From positions 3,044,001 to 3,108,000 of the forward strand of contig NZ_CP085988.1 of the NCBI RefSeq assembly GCF_020736365.1: a stretch of 64,000 bases of DNA, given 5' to 3'. The translations under genes and the position numbers were made by a program. This DNA is from Clostridium sp. M62/1 (GTDB taxonomy: Bacteria > Bacillota > Clostridia > Lachnospirales > Lachnospiraceae). The notes beneath the pieces are model-generated. The model was not told the origin of the DNA. It did not search any database and saw only the letters and a program-made list of their open reading frames with translations. How positions within the stretch are numbered: the stretch's first letter is position 1; each line of letters starts with the position of its first letter. Positions 37,614 through 46,953 of this stretch are shown one piece after another.

Positions 37614-39380
37614 TTATTTCTTAAATGTCTCGAACTCGCGGATTGCCCTTGGAGTAATCATCTGATGGAATGGGCAGATGGACTGCGGGTTCTGGTATGC
37701 TGCCTCTGTGAAGGCCTGGATGTATGGACGGATGTCTGTCATGTCAACGATCTCGTCTACCATTCCCTTCTCTGTGCAGTATTTCGGACGGGACTTGTCT
37801 GTGTACATCTGAATCATATCGTTCATCTTGTCGATGATTGGCTGAAGCGGCTCTCCTGCCTTCTTAGCCTTAACGAGCTTTCTGGAGTACATAGCGTTTG
37901 CTGCTGTCTCGCCTGGCATTACGTAATACTCACATGCACCTGTACCGATGGAGAATACGTTTGTGTTGTTGCCCTGTGGTCCGCCGAGAACGTAGTGAGC
38001 AGCAGCGCTGGCCTTACGGATGGTTACCTCTAAGGACGGCAGCTTGGAGTTCTCGATGGAGTAGATTAAGGACTGTCCAAGACCAAGTAACTCAGCCTTC
38101 TCAGCCTCATCGCCTACGTCGATACCTGTTGTATCCTGCAGCCAGATTAACGGGATTCTGTCGCGTGCACAGAGTGTCACGAACTCGTTCATCTTAACTA
38201 AGCCCTGACGGTAGAGCTTTCCGCCGATACCTACAGAGTTCTGCTTGTACTCCGGATAGTTCATCAGAAGTCCCTGAACATTGGCGATAACACCTACTAA
38301 GAGGCCGTTTACCTTTGCGAGACCTGTGATCATCTCCGGGCCGTATCCCTTCTTGTACTCAGCAAACTCACTGTTGTCGAAGAGACGTGCGATAACCTCG
38401 TACATATCGTAAGGACGCTTCTGGTTCATCGGAACGATGCTGTACAGATCCTCTGCCGGGAACTGAGGAGCCTTTGGTGTGTCAACACGGAAGAACTCCA
38501 GGTTGTAAGCCGGAAGGTAGCTGATGTATTTCTTGATACCCTCGATTACGCCTAAATCGTTCTCATATACCTCGCGGAAGAATCCTGTCTCATCGTAGTG
38601 AATCGGCACGGAGCCTGGAGCCGGTACATGGTGCTTGCTGTTCTCGATCTGTGCATTGATGATCTGCTCTGCAGCCTCCTCATCAATGTATCCCTTCGGG
38701 TTCATACCGGAAAGAATACCAGCGCCTCCAACTGCCATGTTGGCATCCTGATGAGCGATCAGGATTGTCGGGGAAATGCTGTGGTATCCGCCGCCTGCAG
38801 GGTTTGTTCCGTAGATACCTACGATTACCGGAACGCCTAACTGGTTTAACTCAGAGTTGCGGAAGAATGGTGTACCGCCTCCGCGTCTGTTTGGATATAC
38901 CTTATCCTGGTTCGGGAACTCAACACCGGAGCAGTTTAACAGGTATACAAGCGGTAAGTGAAGCATCTTAGCTGTGTCGGAAGCGCGAAGCAGATTGTCT
39001 GCCTGTCCCGGAACCCATGCTCCAGCCATTTTCTTGTTATCAGATGCTACAATGTAAACCCACTTTCCGTCTACGCGTCCAAGGCCGTTTACCACGTTTG
39101 TTGTTCCGAAACGGTTGCCCTCCGGATTGTAAAGGCTGTTTAACGGACACCATGTTCCAGCGTCGATTAATGCATTGATACGCTGCATAGCGGATAACTG
39201 TCCGCGCTCATTTAACTTCTCCTCGGAAGTAATGCCGGCTGCAAGAGCTTTCTCGATGGAATCGTGAATGTCCTTCTCAACAGCCTTTAAGCTCTCTTCA
39301 TTTTCTGGATTCGGATTAACCAGATCTTTACCGATTGTAGGCATGTTCTGGAAATATCCTGGCATAGAATACATGTTCAT
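37614..39380 (-). CDS. gcdA: Glutaconyl-CoA decarboxylase, alpha (carboxyltransferase) subunit
   Basis: A 588-residue soluble subunit that moves the carboxyl group of glutaconyl-CoA onto carrier biotin, yielding crotonyl-CoA. It has two crotonase-like carboxyltransferase halves. Conserved stretches are NRRGGGTPFFRNSELNQLGVP, GGAGILSGMNPKGY, GVIANVQGLLMNYPEY and VTIRKASAAAHYVLGGPQGN. The length matches the Acidaminococcus enzyme (about 587). It follows gctB after a gap containing a hairpin at 39443-39473 and precedes the large hairpin. Confidence 0.96.
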   Translation of the reverse strand: MNMYSMPGYFQNMPTIGKDLVNPNPENEESLKAVEKDIHDSIEKALAAGITSEEKLNERGQLSAMQRINALIDAGTWCPLNSLYNPEGNRFGTTNVVNGLGRVDGKWVYIVASDNKKMAGAWVPGQADNLLRASDTAKMLHLPLVYLLNCSGVEFPNQDKVYPNRRGGGTPFFRNSELNQLGVPVIVGIYGTNPAGGGYHSISPTILIAHQDANMAVGGAGILSGMNPKGYIDEEAAEQIINAQIENSKHHVPAPGSVPIHYDETGFFREVYENDLGVIEGIKKYISYLPAYNLEFFRVDTPKAPQFPAEDLYSIVPMNQKRPYDMYEVIARLFDNSEFAEYKKGYGPEMITGLAKVNGLLVGVIANVQGLLMNYPEYKQNSVGIGGKLYRQGLVKMNEFVTLCARDRIPLIWLQDTTGIDVGDEAEKAELLGLGQSLIYSIENSKLPSLEVTIRKASAAAHYVLGGPQGNNTNVFSIGTGACEYYVMPGETAANAMYSRKLVKAKKAGEPLQPIIDKMNDMIQMYTDKSRPKYCTEKGMVDEIVDMTDIRPYIQAFTEAAYQNPQSICPFHQMITPRAIREFETFKK

Positions 39381-39442
39381 TTTGAATCTCCTATTCTTTA
39401 CTTTGAAAAATGAAACTATAACAAAAAGTGAAAATCAACAGC

Positions 39443-39473
39443 GGCACGGTCTTCCGAAACGGAAGGCCATGCC
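39443..39473 (-). other. Intercistronic hairpin between gctB and gcdA
   Basis: GGCACGG and CTTCCG pair with CGGAAG and CC-TGCC around a 3-nt AAA loop, with two non-canonical positions. Probably a processing or stability element, since there is no U-run. Confidence 0.6.
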
Positions 39474-39531
39474 GGAAAATGCTGTCTGGTGTAATTTTCA
39501 CCTCAGTATCCTGTTTTCAGATCCTTCTGGC

Positions 39532-40341
39532 TTATTTTGCCTCCGGCTCCTCCTTCGGAACCTGGATAAATGCCTGACCTGGATCGATCTCCTCACGGAT
39601 CATCTTGATTACCTCAGGAGACGGAGGATCCAGCTTCACTGCTCTGGATACATCCAGATCGAAACCTGTGTTCTCGATGATATCCTCCGGTGAGGATGTC
39701 TCATAGTATCCTGCAAGGTACATTCTCTTTGTATCCTTGTCAAACTTTAAGATACCGCGGTCTGTAACGACTGCCAGAGGTCCTCTGTTGCCCGGAAGGC
39801 CGAGTCTCTCACGTCCGCCAGGGCCGTCGATCCAGCCTGGGCTTGTAACGTAGTCAATCTTCTGCATGAATCTTCTCTTCTCATGCTGAATCATGATGAT
39901 TGTGTTGTTGAAGGTAGCAATAGCGTTTGCACCGCCGGAACCTGTGAAACGTGTCTTCGGATTGTGGTAATCTCCGATACAGGTGGAGTTTACGTTTCCG
40001 TATGGGTCGATCTGAGCGCCGCCGATGAAAGCGATGATACGATCGTTGTTGTGCAGCCAGTCGTTTGTCTCAAATCCGATGAAACGGATGTTCGGCCACT
40101 GGCATCCGCAGTGTGCCATAAAACGAAGGTCACCTACAGAACGCGGAACCTCAATCGGAGAGCAGTCCATAAGACCGGACTCAACGATTAAGTTGCACTT
40201 AGGAGCGAAAAGCCTCTTGGCAACAGAAGCGCCGATTAACGGAAGACCGGTACCTACGATTGCGATGTTGTCATCTGTGATCTGCTGTGCAAGCGTAATA
40301 GCCTGCATCTCTTTGTTTGTATACTTTGTGTAGTCAGCCAT
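39532..40341 (-). CDS. gctB: Glutaconate CoA-transferase, subunit B
   Basis: A 269-residue class I CoA-transferase subunit. The catalytic glutamate is E54 (NLIVESGLMDC), the same number as in the Acidaminococcus enzyme, where it forms the CoA-thioester intermediate. GSGGANAIATFNNTIIM and DYVTSPGWIDGPGGR are conserved. It exchanges CoA between acetyl-CoA and (R)-2-hydroxyglutarate. It starts two bases after gctA stops. Confidence 0.96.
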   Translation of the reverse strand: MADYTKYTNKEMQAITLAQQITDDNIAIVGTGLPLIGASVAKRLFAPKCNLIVESGLMDCSPIEVPRSVGDLRFMAHCGCQWPNIRFIGFETNDWLHNNDRIIAFIGGAQIDPYGNVNSTCIGDYHNPKTRFTGSGGANAIATFNNTIIMIQHEKRRFMQKIDYVTSPGWIDGPGGRERLGLPGNRGPLAVVTDRGILKFDKDTKRMYLAGYYETSSPEDIIENTGFDLDVSRAVKLDPPSPEVIKMIREEIDPGQAFIQVPKEEPEAK

Positions 40342-40343
40342 GA

Positions 40344-41306
40344 TTAATCCTCCTTGCTTACATCTGTTGCATATCCAAAGCCATCAGATACTTTTAACTT
40401 AAGGAGACGATTTACACCGATCTTCTCAAGGAACTCTTCATTGTCTTTCACGTCGTAAACGTACTCTTTTAAGAATGCCTTGAAATCCTCCTCTGTCTTG
40501 CTGGCTGCGCCATAAGCCTTCAGGAAGCTGTTGTCATAATCATAGTAGCCGTAGCACTGTGTCGGGTATGCGCCGTAAGGAGCAACGCAGACAGCGTCAA
40601 CTGCGAAGCACGGAATCTTTGTAAGGGTTGGATCTCTGCGGATCACTTCGTTGCTTACCAGCTCCTCACATGTAACGATAACCTTCTTAGCTGCAACAGC
40701 AATATCTACATCGTGGAACTCGTCGCCGAGCAGAATGCAGGTTCCGTCAGGTGAAGCCTTCTGTACGTGGATGATTGCTGTATCCAGCTGCGGAACTGGA
40801 AGGCATACGGTCTTCTCACCTGGGTTAAATGGGTTGTCCATGTACACAAATTTGTCGTTCGGCAGCTTGTCGATAGTCTGGCGCACTTCCTTTGTGATTC
40901 CCCACTCATCAACCAGTCCGGAACCGATCATAAAACGTACCGGTAAGAATGGAAGACCTAAGGAAGCAGCGTGAAGCATGTACATGATGGCATCCTGGGA
41001 GTAGTCCTCATAGATCAGCTCGCCGGCCTCGATTTTTTTGCGGAAACGACGGGAAACGTTGGTAACACCGGAGTCAGCTGTATAGCAGTTGATGTACGCT
41101 TTTACGCGATCCTCTCCAATCAGCATATCCCAGTCAGATCCGGCAGGACCTGCATATGCGATGAAGTCTTTCTTGCCCTGGCGCAGAATCTCGCGAACAG
41201 CAGCCATAGGTTTCTTGTTTGTTGTAAAGCCGCCGAAGGAGATAGCGTCGCCATCTTCAACAAACTTTGCAACTGCCTCTTGTAATGTCATTACTTTATT
41301 AGCCAC
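40344..41306 (-). CDS. gctA: Glutaconate CoA-transferase, subunit A
   Basis: A 320-residue partner of GctB. AISFGGFTTNKKPMAAVREI at the N-terminus is the CoA-transferase glycine-rich motif, followed by FIAYAGPAGSDWDMLIG and SLGLPFLPVRFMIGSG. Length and sequence match the A subunit of glutaconate CoA-transferase. AAAGGAGG lies before the ATG. A GC-rich hairpin at 41375-41401 separates it from gcdB. Confidence 0.96.
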   Translation of the reverse strand: MANKVMTLQEAVAKFVEDGDAISFGGFTTNKKPMAAVREILRQGKKDFIAYAGPAGSDWDMLIGEDRVKAYINCYTADSGVTNVSRRFRKKIEAGELIYEDYSQDAIMYMLHAASLGLPFLPVRFMIGSGLVDEWGITKEVRQTIDKLPNDKFVYMDNPFNPGEKTVCLPVPQLDTAIIHVQKASPDGTCILLGDEFHDVDIAVAAKKVIVTCEELVSNEVIRRDPTLTKIPCFAVDAVCVAPYGAYPTQCYGYYDYDNSFLKAYGAASKTEEDFKAFLKEYVYDVKDNEEFLEKIGVNRLLKLKVSDGFGYATDVSKED

Positions 41307-41371
41307 AATAAAGCCTCCTTTATAATTTTTTGGTAAACACCATTGTTACCTTATGTATGGATAACCGTTCG

Positions 41372-41402
41372 GAATGCCGCGCCGTAAATTACAGCGCGGC
41401 GT
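41372..41402 (-). other. Intercistronic hairpin between gcdB and gctA
   Basis: GCCGCGC and GCGCGGC arms, extended by GTAA/TTAC inside, form a compact stem with no U-run. It marks the boundary between the pump genes and the CoA-transferase genes. Confidence 0.65.
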
Positions 41403-41430
41403 CCTGAGCGTCATCTTCCTAATCAATCTT

Positions 41431-42570
41431 TTACTTGAAAATCAGCATGAAGAAGCCGGCTGCAACTGCAGAGCCGATAACTCCGGCTACGTTCGGTCCC
41501 ATAGCATGCATTAACAGGAAGTTTGTCGGATTTTCCTTAGAACCTACTGTCTGGGATACACGGGCTGCCATCGGAACAGCAGAAACACCTGCAGAACCAA
41601 TTAACGGGTTGATCTTTCCGCCTGTCAGGAAGCAGAGCAGCTTTCCGAGAAGCACACCGCCCACTGTGGAGAAGCAGAAAGCGATAAGTCCCATAGCGAC
41701 GATAGCCAGAGTCTGGGGACGAAGGAAAATCTCTCCGTTTGCTGTAGCGCCTACGGTAGTTCCCAGCATGATTGTTACGATATTGCACAGAGCGTTCTGA
41801 GCTGTGTCAGACAGACGCTCTACCACGCCGGACTCACGGAACAGGTTTCCAAGCATCAGCATACCGAGAAGCGGTGCAACGGACGGGAGCAGTAAGGAGC
41901 AGAATAATACTACGAAAACCGGGAATACTACCTTCTCCACCTTGCTCACCTTGCGAAGCTGCTTCATCACGATAGCGCGCTCCTTCTTTGTTGTGAGAAG
42001 CTTCATAATCGGCGGCTGAATCATAGGAATCAGCGCCATGTAGGAATAAGCGGCAACCGCAATGGGCGCAACCAGATCCGGTGCCAGATTGTTTGCGATA
42101 TAGATAGCTGTCGGACCGTCAGCTCCTCCGATGATGCCGATAGCTGCGGCCTCACCTACTGTAAAGAGGCCGGTTGCATTCGCCAGCATGAATGCGATGT
42201 AAATACCAAACTGTGCGGCAGCTCCCAGAAGAAGGCTGACCGGATTTGCAATCAGCGGACCAAAGTCTGTCATCGCTCCTACGCAGAGGAAGATCAGACA
42301 GGGGAACAGGCTGGACTTTACTCCGCCGTACATGATTCGGAGCACGCCCTGAGTATACCAGGGTTCTGACTCCTTCATCAGATCTGCTAATGGCAGGTTT
42401 GCAAGGAACATACCAAAGGCAATCGGAAGGAGCAGCAGCGGCTCAAACTGCTTTTTAATAGCAAGATATAAGAGGATAAAGGAAACAACGAACATTACGC
42501 AGTTCTGCCAGGTAAGTGCTGCAAAACCGGACTGTGCCAGCATTTCCTTTAAAATTTCAAAAAAGTTCAT
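41431..42570 (-). CDS. gcdB: Glutaconyl-CoA decarboxylase, beta (Na+-pumping) subunit
   Basis: A 379-residue integral membrane protein with about nine TM segments. It decarboxylates carboxybiotin and exports Na+. The signature [22 protein letters not shown] contains the conserved Asp of this family; [19 protein letters not shown] and [18 protein letters not shown] carry further functional residues. It is related to OadB and MmdB. ATG 42570 follows AGGAGG. It lies ten bases after gcdC1. Confidence 0.96.
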   Translation of the reverse strand: MNFFEILKEMLAQSGFAALTWQNCVMFVVSFILLYLAIKKQFEPLLLLPIAFGMFLANLPLADLMKESEPWYTQGVLRIMYGGVKSSLFPCLIFLCVGAMTDFGPLIANPVSLLLGAAAQFGIYIAFMLANATGLFTVGEAAAIGIIGGADGPTAIYIANNLAPDLVAPIAVAAYSYMALIPMIQPPIMKLLTTKKERAIVMKQLRKVSKVEKVVFPVFVVLFCSLLLPSVAPLLGMLMLGNLFRESGVVERLSDTAQNALCNIVTIMLGTTVGATANGEIFLRPQTLAIVAMGLIAFCFSTVGGVLLGKLLCFLTGGKINPLIGSAGVSAVPMAARVSQTVGSKENPTNFLLMHAMGPNVAGVIGSAVAAGFFMLIFK

Positions 42571-42580
42571 CACGTACCTC

Positions 42581-43024
42581 CTAGTTCAGGATAACCATAG
42601 CGGCTCCCGTGTCCACAGTATCGCCTGTATTTACCAGAACCTGGCTTACTGTGCCGTCTGCCGGAGCAACAATCTCAGTTTCCATCTTCATAGCTTCCAT
42701 GATTACTAACGGCTCTCCAAATTTGACAGCCTGTCCTACAGAGGCCTTAACAGTGAGAATCTTTCCTGGCATTGGAGCCTCCACTGTAGTTCCGCCTGCT
42801 GCTGCAGGTGCTGGAGCCGGGGCTGCTGCCGGAGCTGGTGCTGCTGCAGGTGCTGGGGCTGCTGCCGGAGCCGGGGCTGGTGCCGCCGGTCTTGCCGCAT
42901 GTGTGGCAGCCAGAACAGGCGCCTTGGGAGCTGCTGCTCCATTGCGATCCAGAGATTTGTAGGCATCTACCTTTTCCACCTCAACCTCGTATCTTTTTCC
43001 GTTAATCGTAGCTACATACTTCAT
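42581..43024 (-). CDS. gcdC1: Glutaconyl-CoA decarboxylase biotin carrier, single-domain
   Basis: A 147-residue biotin carrier. An N-terminal segment (about 1-25, [20 protein letters not shown]) anchors it to the complex. It is followed by an Ala/Pro linker (about 28-76) and one biotinyl domain (about 78-147) with the biotinyl lysine K113 in EAMKMET. It shuttles CO2 from GcdA to GcdB. Two GcdC forms that differ in linker length are known for C. symbiosum; this is the shorter one here. Confidence 0.95.
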   Translation of the reverse strand: MKYVATINGKRYEVEVEKVDAYKSLDRNGAAAPKAPVLAATHAARPAAPAPAPAAAPAPAAAPAPAAAPAPAPAAAGGTTVEAPMPGKILTVKASVGQAVKFGEPLVIMEAMKMETEIVAPADGTVSQVLVNTGDTVDTGAAMVILN

Positions 43025-43060
43025 AATCAGATTTCATCCTTTCACTTACGAACTGTTTTA

Positions 43061-43804
43061 CTAATTCAGAGATACAAGGGCTGCACCTGTTTCTACCATA
43101 TCACCGCTCTTAACAAGAACAGAAGCAACCGTACCGTCTGCCGGGGCAACAATCTCTGTCTCCATCTTCATCGCTTCCATTGTCAGCACAACCTGGCCGT
43201 AGGATACTGCCTGACCTGGATTTACCTTTACATCCAGAATTTTTCCTGGCATCGGAGCTTCGATTGTAGTTGCTCCTGCTGCTGGAGCCGGAGCTGGTGC
43301 CGCTGCAGGTGTTGGGGCTGGAGCCGGGGCAGGTGCTGGAGCCGGGGCAGGTGCTGGAGCCGGTGTTGGAACTGGGGCTGGGGCTGCCGCTGCAGCCTCA
43401 CTTAAAACAACCAGCGCTGCGCCTGTCTCTACCATATCGCCGCCCTTAACAAGAATAGATGTTACGATTCCGTCAGCCGGAGCCACAATCTCTGTCTCCA
43501 TCTTCATCGCTTCCATTGTCATGATCACCTGACCGTAGGACACTGCCTGGCCTGGAGTCACTCTGATATCCAGAACCTTTCCTGGCATTGGAGCCTCTAC
43601 ATTTGTGCTCTTACCCGTCGGAGCCGGAGCTGCTGCAGGTGCTGGTGCTGCTGCTGGGGCAGCTGCCTGAACAGGTGCCGGAGCTGCTGCTGGGGCCGGA
43701 GCCGCTGCAGGCGCCTCGCCGTAGCGCGGAATCGGGCTGTACTCAGCTACTCTCTCGAGTTCCACTTCATACTGTTTTCCATTAAGTGTGGCTGTGTATT
43801 TCAT
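43061..43804 (-). CDS. gcdC2: Glutaconyl-CoA decarboxylase biotin carrier with two biotinyl domains
   Basis: 247 residues. An N-terminal segment like that of GcdC1 is followed by Ala/Pro linker 1 (about 30-64), biotinyl domain 1 (about 66-135, K101 in EAMKMET), Ala/Pro linker 2 (about 137-176) and biotinyl domain 2 (about 178-247, K213 in EAMKMET). The two domains agree at about 55 of 70 positions by eye, while domain 2 agrees with GcdC1 at about 49 of 70, so an internal duplication is likely. Both carry all residues needed for biotinylation. The C. symbiosum proteins described in the literature were said to differ in linker length only; a two-domain form would be different. Confidence 0.93.
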   Translation of the reverse strand: MKYTATLNGKQYEVELERVAEYSPIPRYGEAPAAAPAPAAAPAPVQAAAPAAAPAPAAAPAPTGKSTNVEAPMPGKVLDIRVTPGQAVSYGQVIMTMEAMKMETEIVAPADGIVTSILVKGGDMVETGAALVVLSEAAAAAPAPVPTPAPAPAPAPAPAPAPAPTPAAAPAPAPAAGATTIEAPMPGKILDVKVNPGQAVSYGQVVLTMEAMKMETEIVAPADGTVASVLVKSGDMVETGAALVSLN

Positions 43805-43915
43805 TGTTGAACCTTCCTTTCATTCCCAAATAGTGAACCTTTTCAATTAATTTTCTGGCCGGTTTTCTGTGAAAACCCTTTCTCTCAAAAGACGTACCAT
43901 GAAATCCGTCACTTC

Positions 43916-44212
43916 TTAATTGATCTCCCTGACGTTCACAATTTTAAACTGTTCTGGCGGCAAATCCAGATCTACACCGATGGTAGCCATAAGCACTGCC
44001 AGCGTCTCCTTGTCAGCTTCATCGGAAACGGCTGTCTGCTGAACCGGAGCCGCTGCCGGCTTCTTCGCCTCATCCTTGATAATTAAGCGCAGAATCTTTG
44101 AAATAAAGATAATCGCCAGAGCAAGGGCAATCAATGTAACAAATACAACGGAAAGCCCAAGCGCAGAAACTACGATAGACTCTGGAAAGCTCATGGTTGA
44201 CTGAGTCCACAT
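43916..44212 (-). CDS. gcdD: Glutaconyl-CoA decarboxylase, delta (small membrane) subunit
   Basis: A 98-residue OadG/MmdD-like protein with one TM helix (about residues 14-38, SALGLSVVFVTLIALALAII), a Lys/Ala/Pro stretch and a C-terminal domain that holds the complex together. ATG 44212 is chosen because AGGAGG lies 11 bases upstream; ATG 44194 and an in-frame codon at 44224 are alternatives. It is the first gene of the ten-gene cluster, close behind the consensus promoter and a leader hairpin. Confidence 0.88.
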   Translation of the reverse strand: MWTQSTMSFPESIVVSALGLSVVFVTLIALALAIIFISKILRLIIKDEAKKPAAAPVQQTAVSDEADKETLAVLMATIGVDLDLPPEQFKIVNVREIN

Positions 44213-44237
44213 ACTCCTTTGCACCTCCTTTTATAGT

Positions 44238-44260
44238 CAGAGCTGTTCCTGACAGCTCTG
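44238..44260 (-). other. Leader hairpin next to the gcdD ribosome site
   Basis: CAGAGCTGT (44238-44246) and ACAGCTCTG (44252-44260), a perfect 9-bp stem with a 5-nt loop, lying directly before AAAAGGAGG. Confidence 0.7.
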
Positions 44261-44342
44261 CAATGTTTTGTGAAAAATTATGTAAGCAAAATCTCTCCGC
44301 CACATATTTCACATTATGGAACGCATTCCATTTTTTAATGAT

Positions 44343-44376
44343 AAAAAATCGAGGGAATAACCCCTCTTATTCCTTC
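44343..44376 (-). terminator. Attenuator-like hairpin in the gcd operon leader
   Basis: On the minus strand GGAATAA/TTATTCC (44354-44360 with 44367-44373), extended by two further pairs around one mismatch, is followed after GA by TTTTTT (44343-44348). It lies about 35 bases after the predicted transcription start and before gcdD. The stem is AT-rich and may be a weak terminator. Confidence 0.5.
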
Positions 44377-44414
44377 ACAAACAAAACCCCGTTCCTGGAA
44401 TTTTATTTAACTAA

Positions 44415-44443
44415 ATTATAACAGTGGCGGCCTGAAATGTCAA
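44415..44443 (-). promoter_or_regulatory. Consensus promoter of the hydroxyglutarate operon
   Basis: On the minus strand TTGACA (44438-44443), 17 bp, TATAAT (44415-44420): a perfect sigma-70/sigma-A promoter. Transcription should start near 44407. It drives gcdD and probably all ten genes. The rest of 44444-44734 is AT-rich with no gene seen. Confidence 0.92.
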
Positions 44444-44734
44444 CGGATGCTTTCATAAATTTTGCACAATAACTCATATTTCGCCGCCTCTTTTCTCCAG
44501 CAATCACGCTGTTTTTACCGTTTTACTGTCCTGCTTTTTTCCAGAAAATTACATAAAAATCCCTTTCCTCTGCAAAAGACGCACATACAGCTCAAATTCT
44601 GGCTTCTTTTTTCATTTCTCCCTATTTTAATTGTATATTTTGGCTCATTTTGTTTTTAAAAACATTCCTGCCTGAACCTTGTCTGAATTTGTCAGCTTTT
44701 CAGGTTTTCGCGCGCCTGAAGCCTGCACACTTTC

Positions 44735-44795
44735 AAAAAACAACCGGCCGCCAGGCAGAGAATCCATTTTTGCCAATTCTTCTGCCCGGCGGCCG
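44735..44795 (-). terminator. Terminator of glnS
   Basis: A long imperfect stem (CGGCCGCC..GGCAGA with TCTGCC..GGCGGCCG) spans 44745-44795. On the minus strand it is followed by GTTGTTTTTTG. Confidence 0.82.
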
Positions 44796-44948
44796 TTTTC
44801 ATCTATCGTTTTCACCTATCTGAGACTTCTGAAGTCTTCTTCTTTTTACTGCAGCTGATATAGTCTCCGGGTAAAATCACAGCGCAGTCTCTCTTTGAGC
44901 ACACTGCAGATGTCTGCAGGTCTGACCTGCCGGATTTTCCCTTCCGCA

Positions 44949-46646
44949 TTATTTTCCTAATTTAAAGGAGCTCTTCAGAGATACAATCCTGTTAAACACA
45001 GGCTTCTCCGGCGTGCTGTCCTTGCAGTCCACACAGAAATAGCCGTTGCGCACAAACTGGAAGCTGTCATAGGCCTTTGCATCTTTTAAGGAAGGCTCTA
45101 CATAGCACTCCTTTAATACAGTCAGGGAGTTGGGGTTCAGGTTCAGGGTTCCGTCTGCATTCAGCTTGCCCTTCTCCTCATCCACGAGATTTTCATAGAG
45201 ACGGCACTCTGCCTTGAGAGCAGTCTCCTTTGCCACCCAGTGAATCGTTCCTTTTACCTTTCTGCCGTCCGGCGCGTTTCCGCCCTTTGTCTGCGGATCA
45301 TAGGTACAGTGAACAACCGTCACATTTCCATTCTCATCCTTCTCACAGCCGGTGCAGGTGACAAAGTAGGCATTCATCAGGCGCACCTCATTGCCCGGAT
45401 AGAGGCGGAAATATTTTTTCGGCGGCTCCTCCATAAAATCCTCACGCTCAATGTAGAGCTCACGGCCAAAGGGCACAATGCGATCGCCCAGCTCAGGATT
45501 TTCCAGATTGCACGGCGCGGAAAGCTCTTCCATCTGTCCCTCCGGGTAATTGTCAATAACCAGCTTCACCGGATCGAGAACTGCCATCACTCTGGCTTTC
45601 TTCAGCTTCAGATCTTCCCTGACACAGTATTCCAGCATGGCGTAATCGATGGAGCTGTCCGCCTTGGAAACGCCTGCCAGCTCCACAAACTTTCTGATGG
45701 ATTCCGGCGTAAAGCCTCTCCTTCTGAGAGCCGCTATGGAAACCAGCCGCGGATCATCCCAGCCGTCCACAATCTTATCCTCAACCAGCTTCTTAATATA
45801 GCGCTTTCCTGTGATCACATTGGTCAGATACATTTTTGCAAACTCGATCTGGCGGGGCGGATTCTCAAATTCGCATTCTCTTACCACCCAGTCATAAAGC
45901 GGGCGGTGATCTTCAAACTCCAGGGTACAGATCGAGTGTGTAATATGCTCGATAGCATCCTCAATCGGATGGGCAAAATCATACATCGGGTAAATACACC
46001 ACTTATCCCCTGTATTGTGGTGGGACATGTGGGCAACGCGGTAGATAACCGGGTCTCTCATGTTGATATTGGGAGATGCCATATCAATCTTGGCGCGCAG
46101 AACCTTCTCCCCATCCTTGTACATGCCGTTTTTCATATTTTCAAAGAGCTGCAGGTTTTCTTCGATGCTTCTGTTCCTGTAGGGGCTCTCCTTGCCGGGG
46201 TTATTGAAGTCGCCGCGGTACTCGCGAATCTCGTCGGCGCTCAGATCGCATACAAACGCCTTTCCCTTTTTAATAAGAAGAACTGCGCACTCGTACATCT
46301 GCTCAAAATAATCGGAGGCAAAGAACAGCCTGTCCTCAAAATCAGCTCCCAGCCACTTTACATCCTCAATGATGGACTGGACAAATTCCGTCTTTTCCTT
46401 TGTCGGGTTCGTGTCATCAAAGCGCAGATTGAATTTGCCATTGTATTCCTTGGCCAGCCCCGAATTCAGGATGATGGACTTGGCATGTCCAATATGAAGA
46501 TACCCGTTCGGTTCCGGTGGAAATCTGGTCTGGACATGGTTGTAAACACCTTCAGCCAAATCTTTCTCAATCTCTCTCTCGATAAAGTTTTTCGAAACGG
46601 TTTCCTTCTCTTCCGCTTCGGCAACTGTTTTTGTGTTTTCTTCCAT
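44949..46646 (-). CDS. glnS: Glutaminyl-tRNA synthetase
   Basis: A 565-residue class I synthetase charging tRNA-Gln directly with glutamine. The HIGH motif is in [20 protein letters not shown] and [20 protein letters not shown] are GlnRS signatures, and two anticodon-binding beta-barrel domains follow. The site that is MSKR in E. coli reads [11 protein letters not shown] here, keeping the Lys-Arg pair. The start follows GGAGG. It has its own promoter at 46691-46719 and a strong terminator. No T-box leader was seen. Confidence 0.95.
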   Translation of the reverse strand: MEENTKTVAEAEEKETVSKNFIEREIEKDLAEGVYNHVQTRFPPEPNGYLHIGHAKSIILNSGLAKEYNGKFNLRFDDTNPTKEKTEFVQSIIEDVKWLGADFEDRLFFASDYFEQMYECAVLLIKKGKAFVCDLSADEIREYRGDFNNPGKESPYRNRSIEENLQLFENMKNGMYKDGEKVLRAKIDMASPNINMRDPVIYRVAHMSHHNTGDKWCIYPMYDFAHPIEDAIEHITHSICTLEFEDHRPLYDWVVRECEFENPPRQIEFAKMYLTNVITGKRYIKKLVEDKIVDGWDDPRLVSIAALRRRGFTPESIRKFVELAGVSKADSSIDYAMLEYCVREDLKLKKARVMAVLDPVKLVIDNYPEGQMEELSAPCNLENPELGDRIVPFGRELYIEREDFMEEPPKKYFRLYPGNEVRLMNAYFVTCTGCEKDENGNVTVVHCTYDPQTKGGNAPDGRKVKGTIHWVAKETALKAECRLYENLVDEEKGKLNADGTLNLNPNSLTVLKECYVEPSLKDAKAYDSFQFVRNGYFCVDCKDSTPEKPVFNRIVSLKSSFKLGK

Positions 46647-46690
46647 CTCATTTCCTCCGTTATTCTCTTGTTCATAAATACTTAGATTTT

Positions 46691-46719
46691 ATAATACCAT
46701 AAATTAATGTCCCTAGCAA
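46691..46719 (-). promoter_or_regulatory. Promoter of glnS
   Basis: TTGCTA (minus strand, 46714-46719), 17 bp, TATTAT (46691-46696). Confidence 0.65.
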
Positions 46720-46836
46720 GTTTTAATCACCGTGCCGGGCTGCCTTCCCGCCTACATGAATAAAAACCTGCAAAACTGCAATGATATAATTATATTAAGG
46801 AAGAAACTGCATTTTTCTCTTCCCTTCCCACAGCTT

Positions 46837-46854
46837 TTGTGATATTATTAACAA
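46837..46854 (+). promoter_or_regulatory. Rex-like operator upstream of ldh
   Basis: TTGTGAT-ATTA-TTAACAA matches the Rex consensus TTGTTAA-N4-TTAACAA at 12 of 14 arm positions. It lies 100 bases before the ldh start. Rex represses fermentative genes when NADH is low. I could not assign a clean -35/-10 pair around it. Confidence 0.6.
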
Positions 46855-46953
46855 TAGAGTTAGCCTTGACTCACTCGTTTGTGAAAACAGAGAGGATTTA
46901 AGGTCTGACTGCATCTGCAAACATCTGTATGATTTCTGACAGGAGGTACCCTT

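Noticed and set aside
42609..42962. Plus-strand Gly/Ala-rich frame opposite gcdC1
   Set aside because: It is the complement of the Ala/Pro linker codons, not a gene.
45240..46685. Long plus-strand frame opposite glnS
   Set aside because: Antisense shadow of a clearly conserved synthetase gene.
46647..46690. T-box leader for glnS
   Set aside because: The leader is under 50 nt and lacks the conserved T-box sequence.
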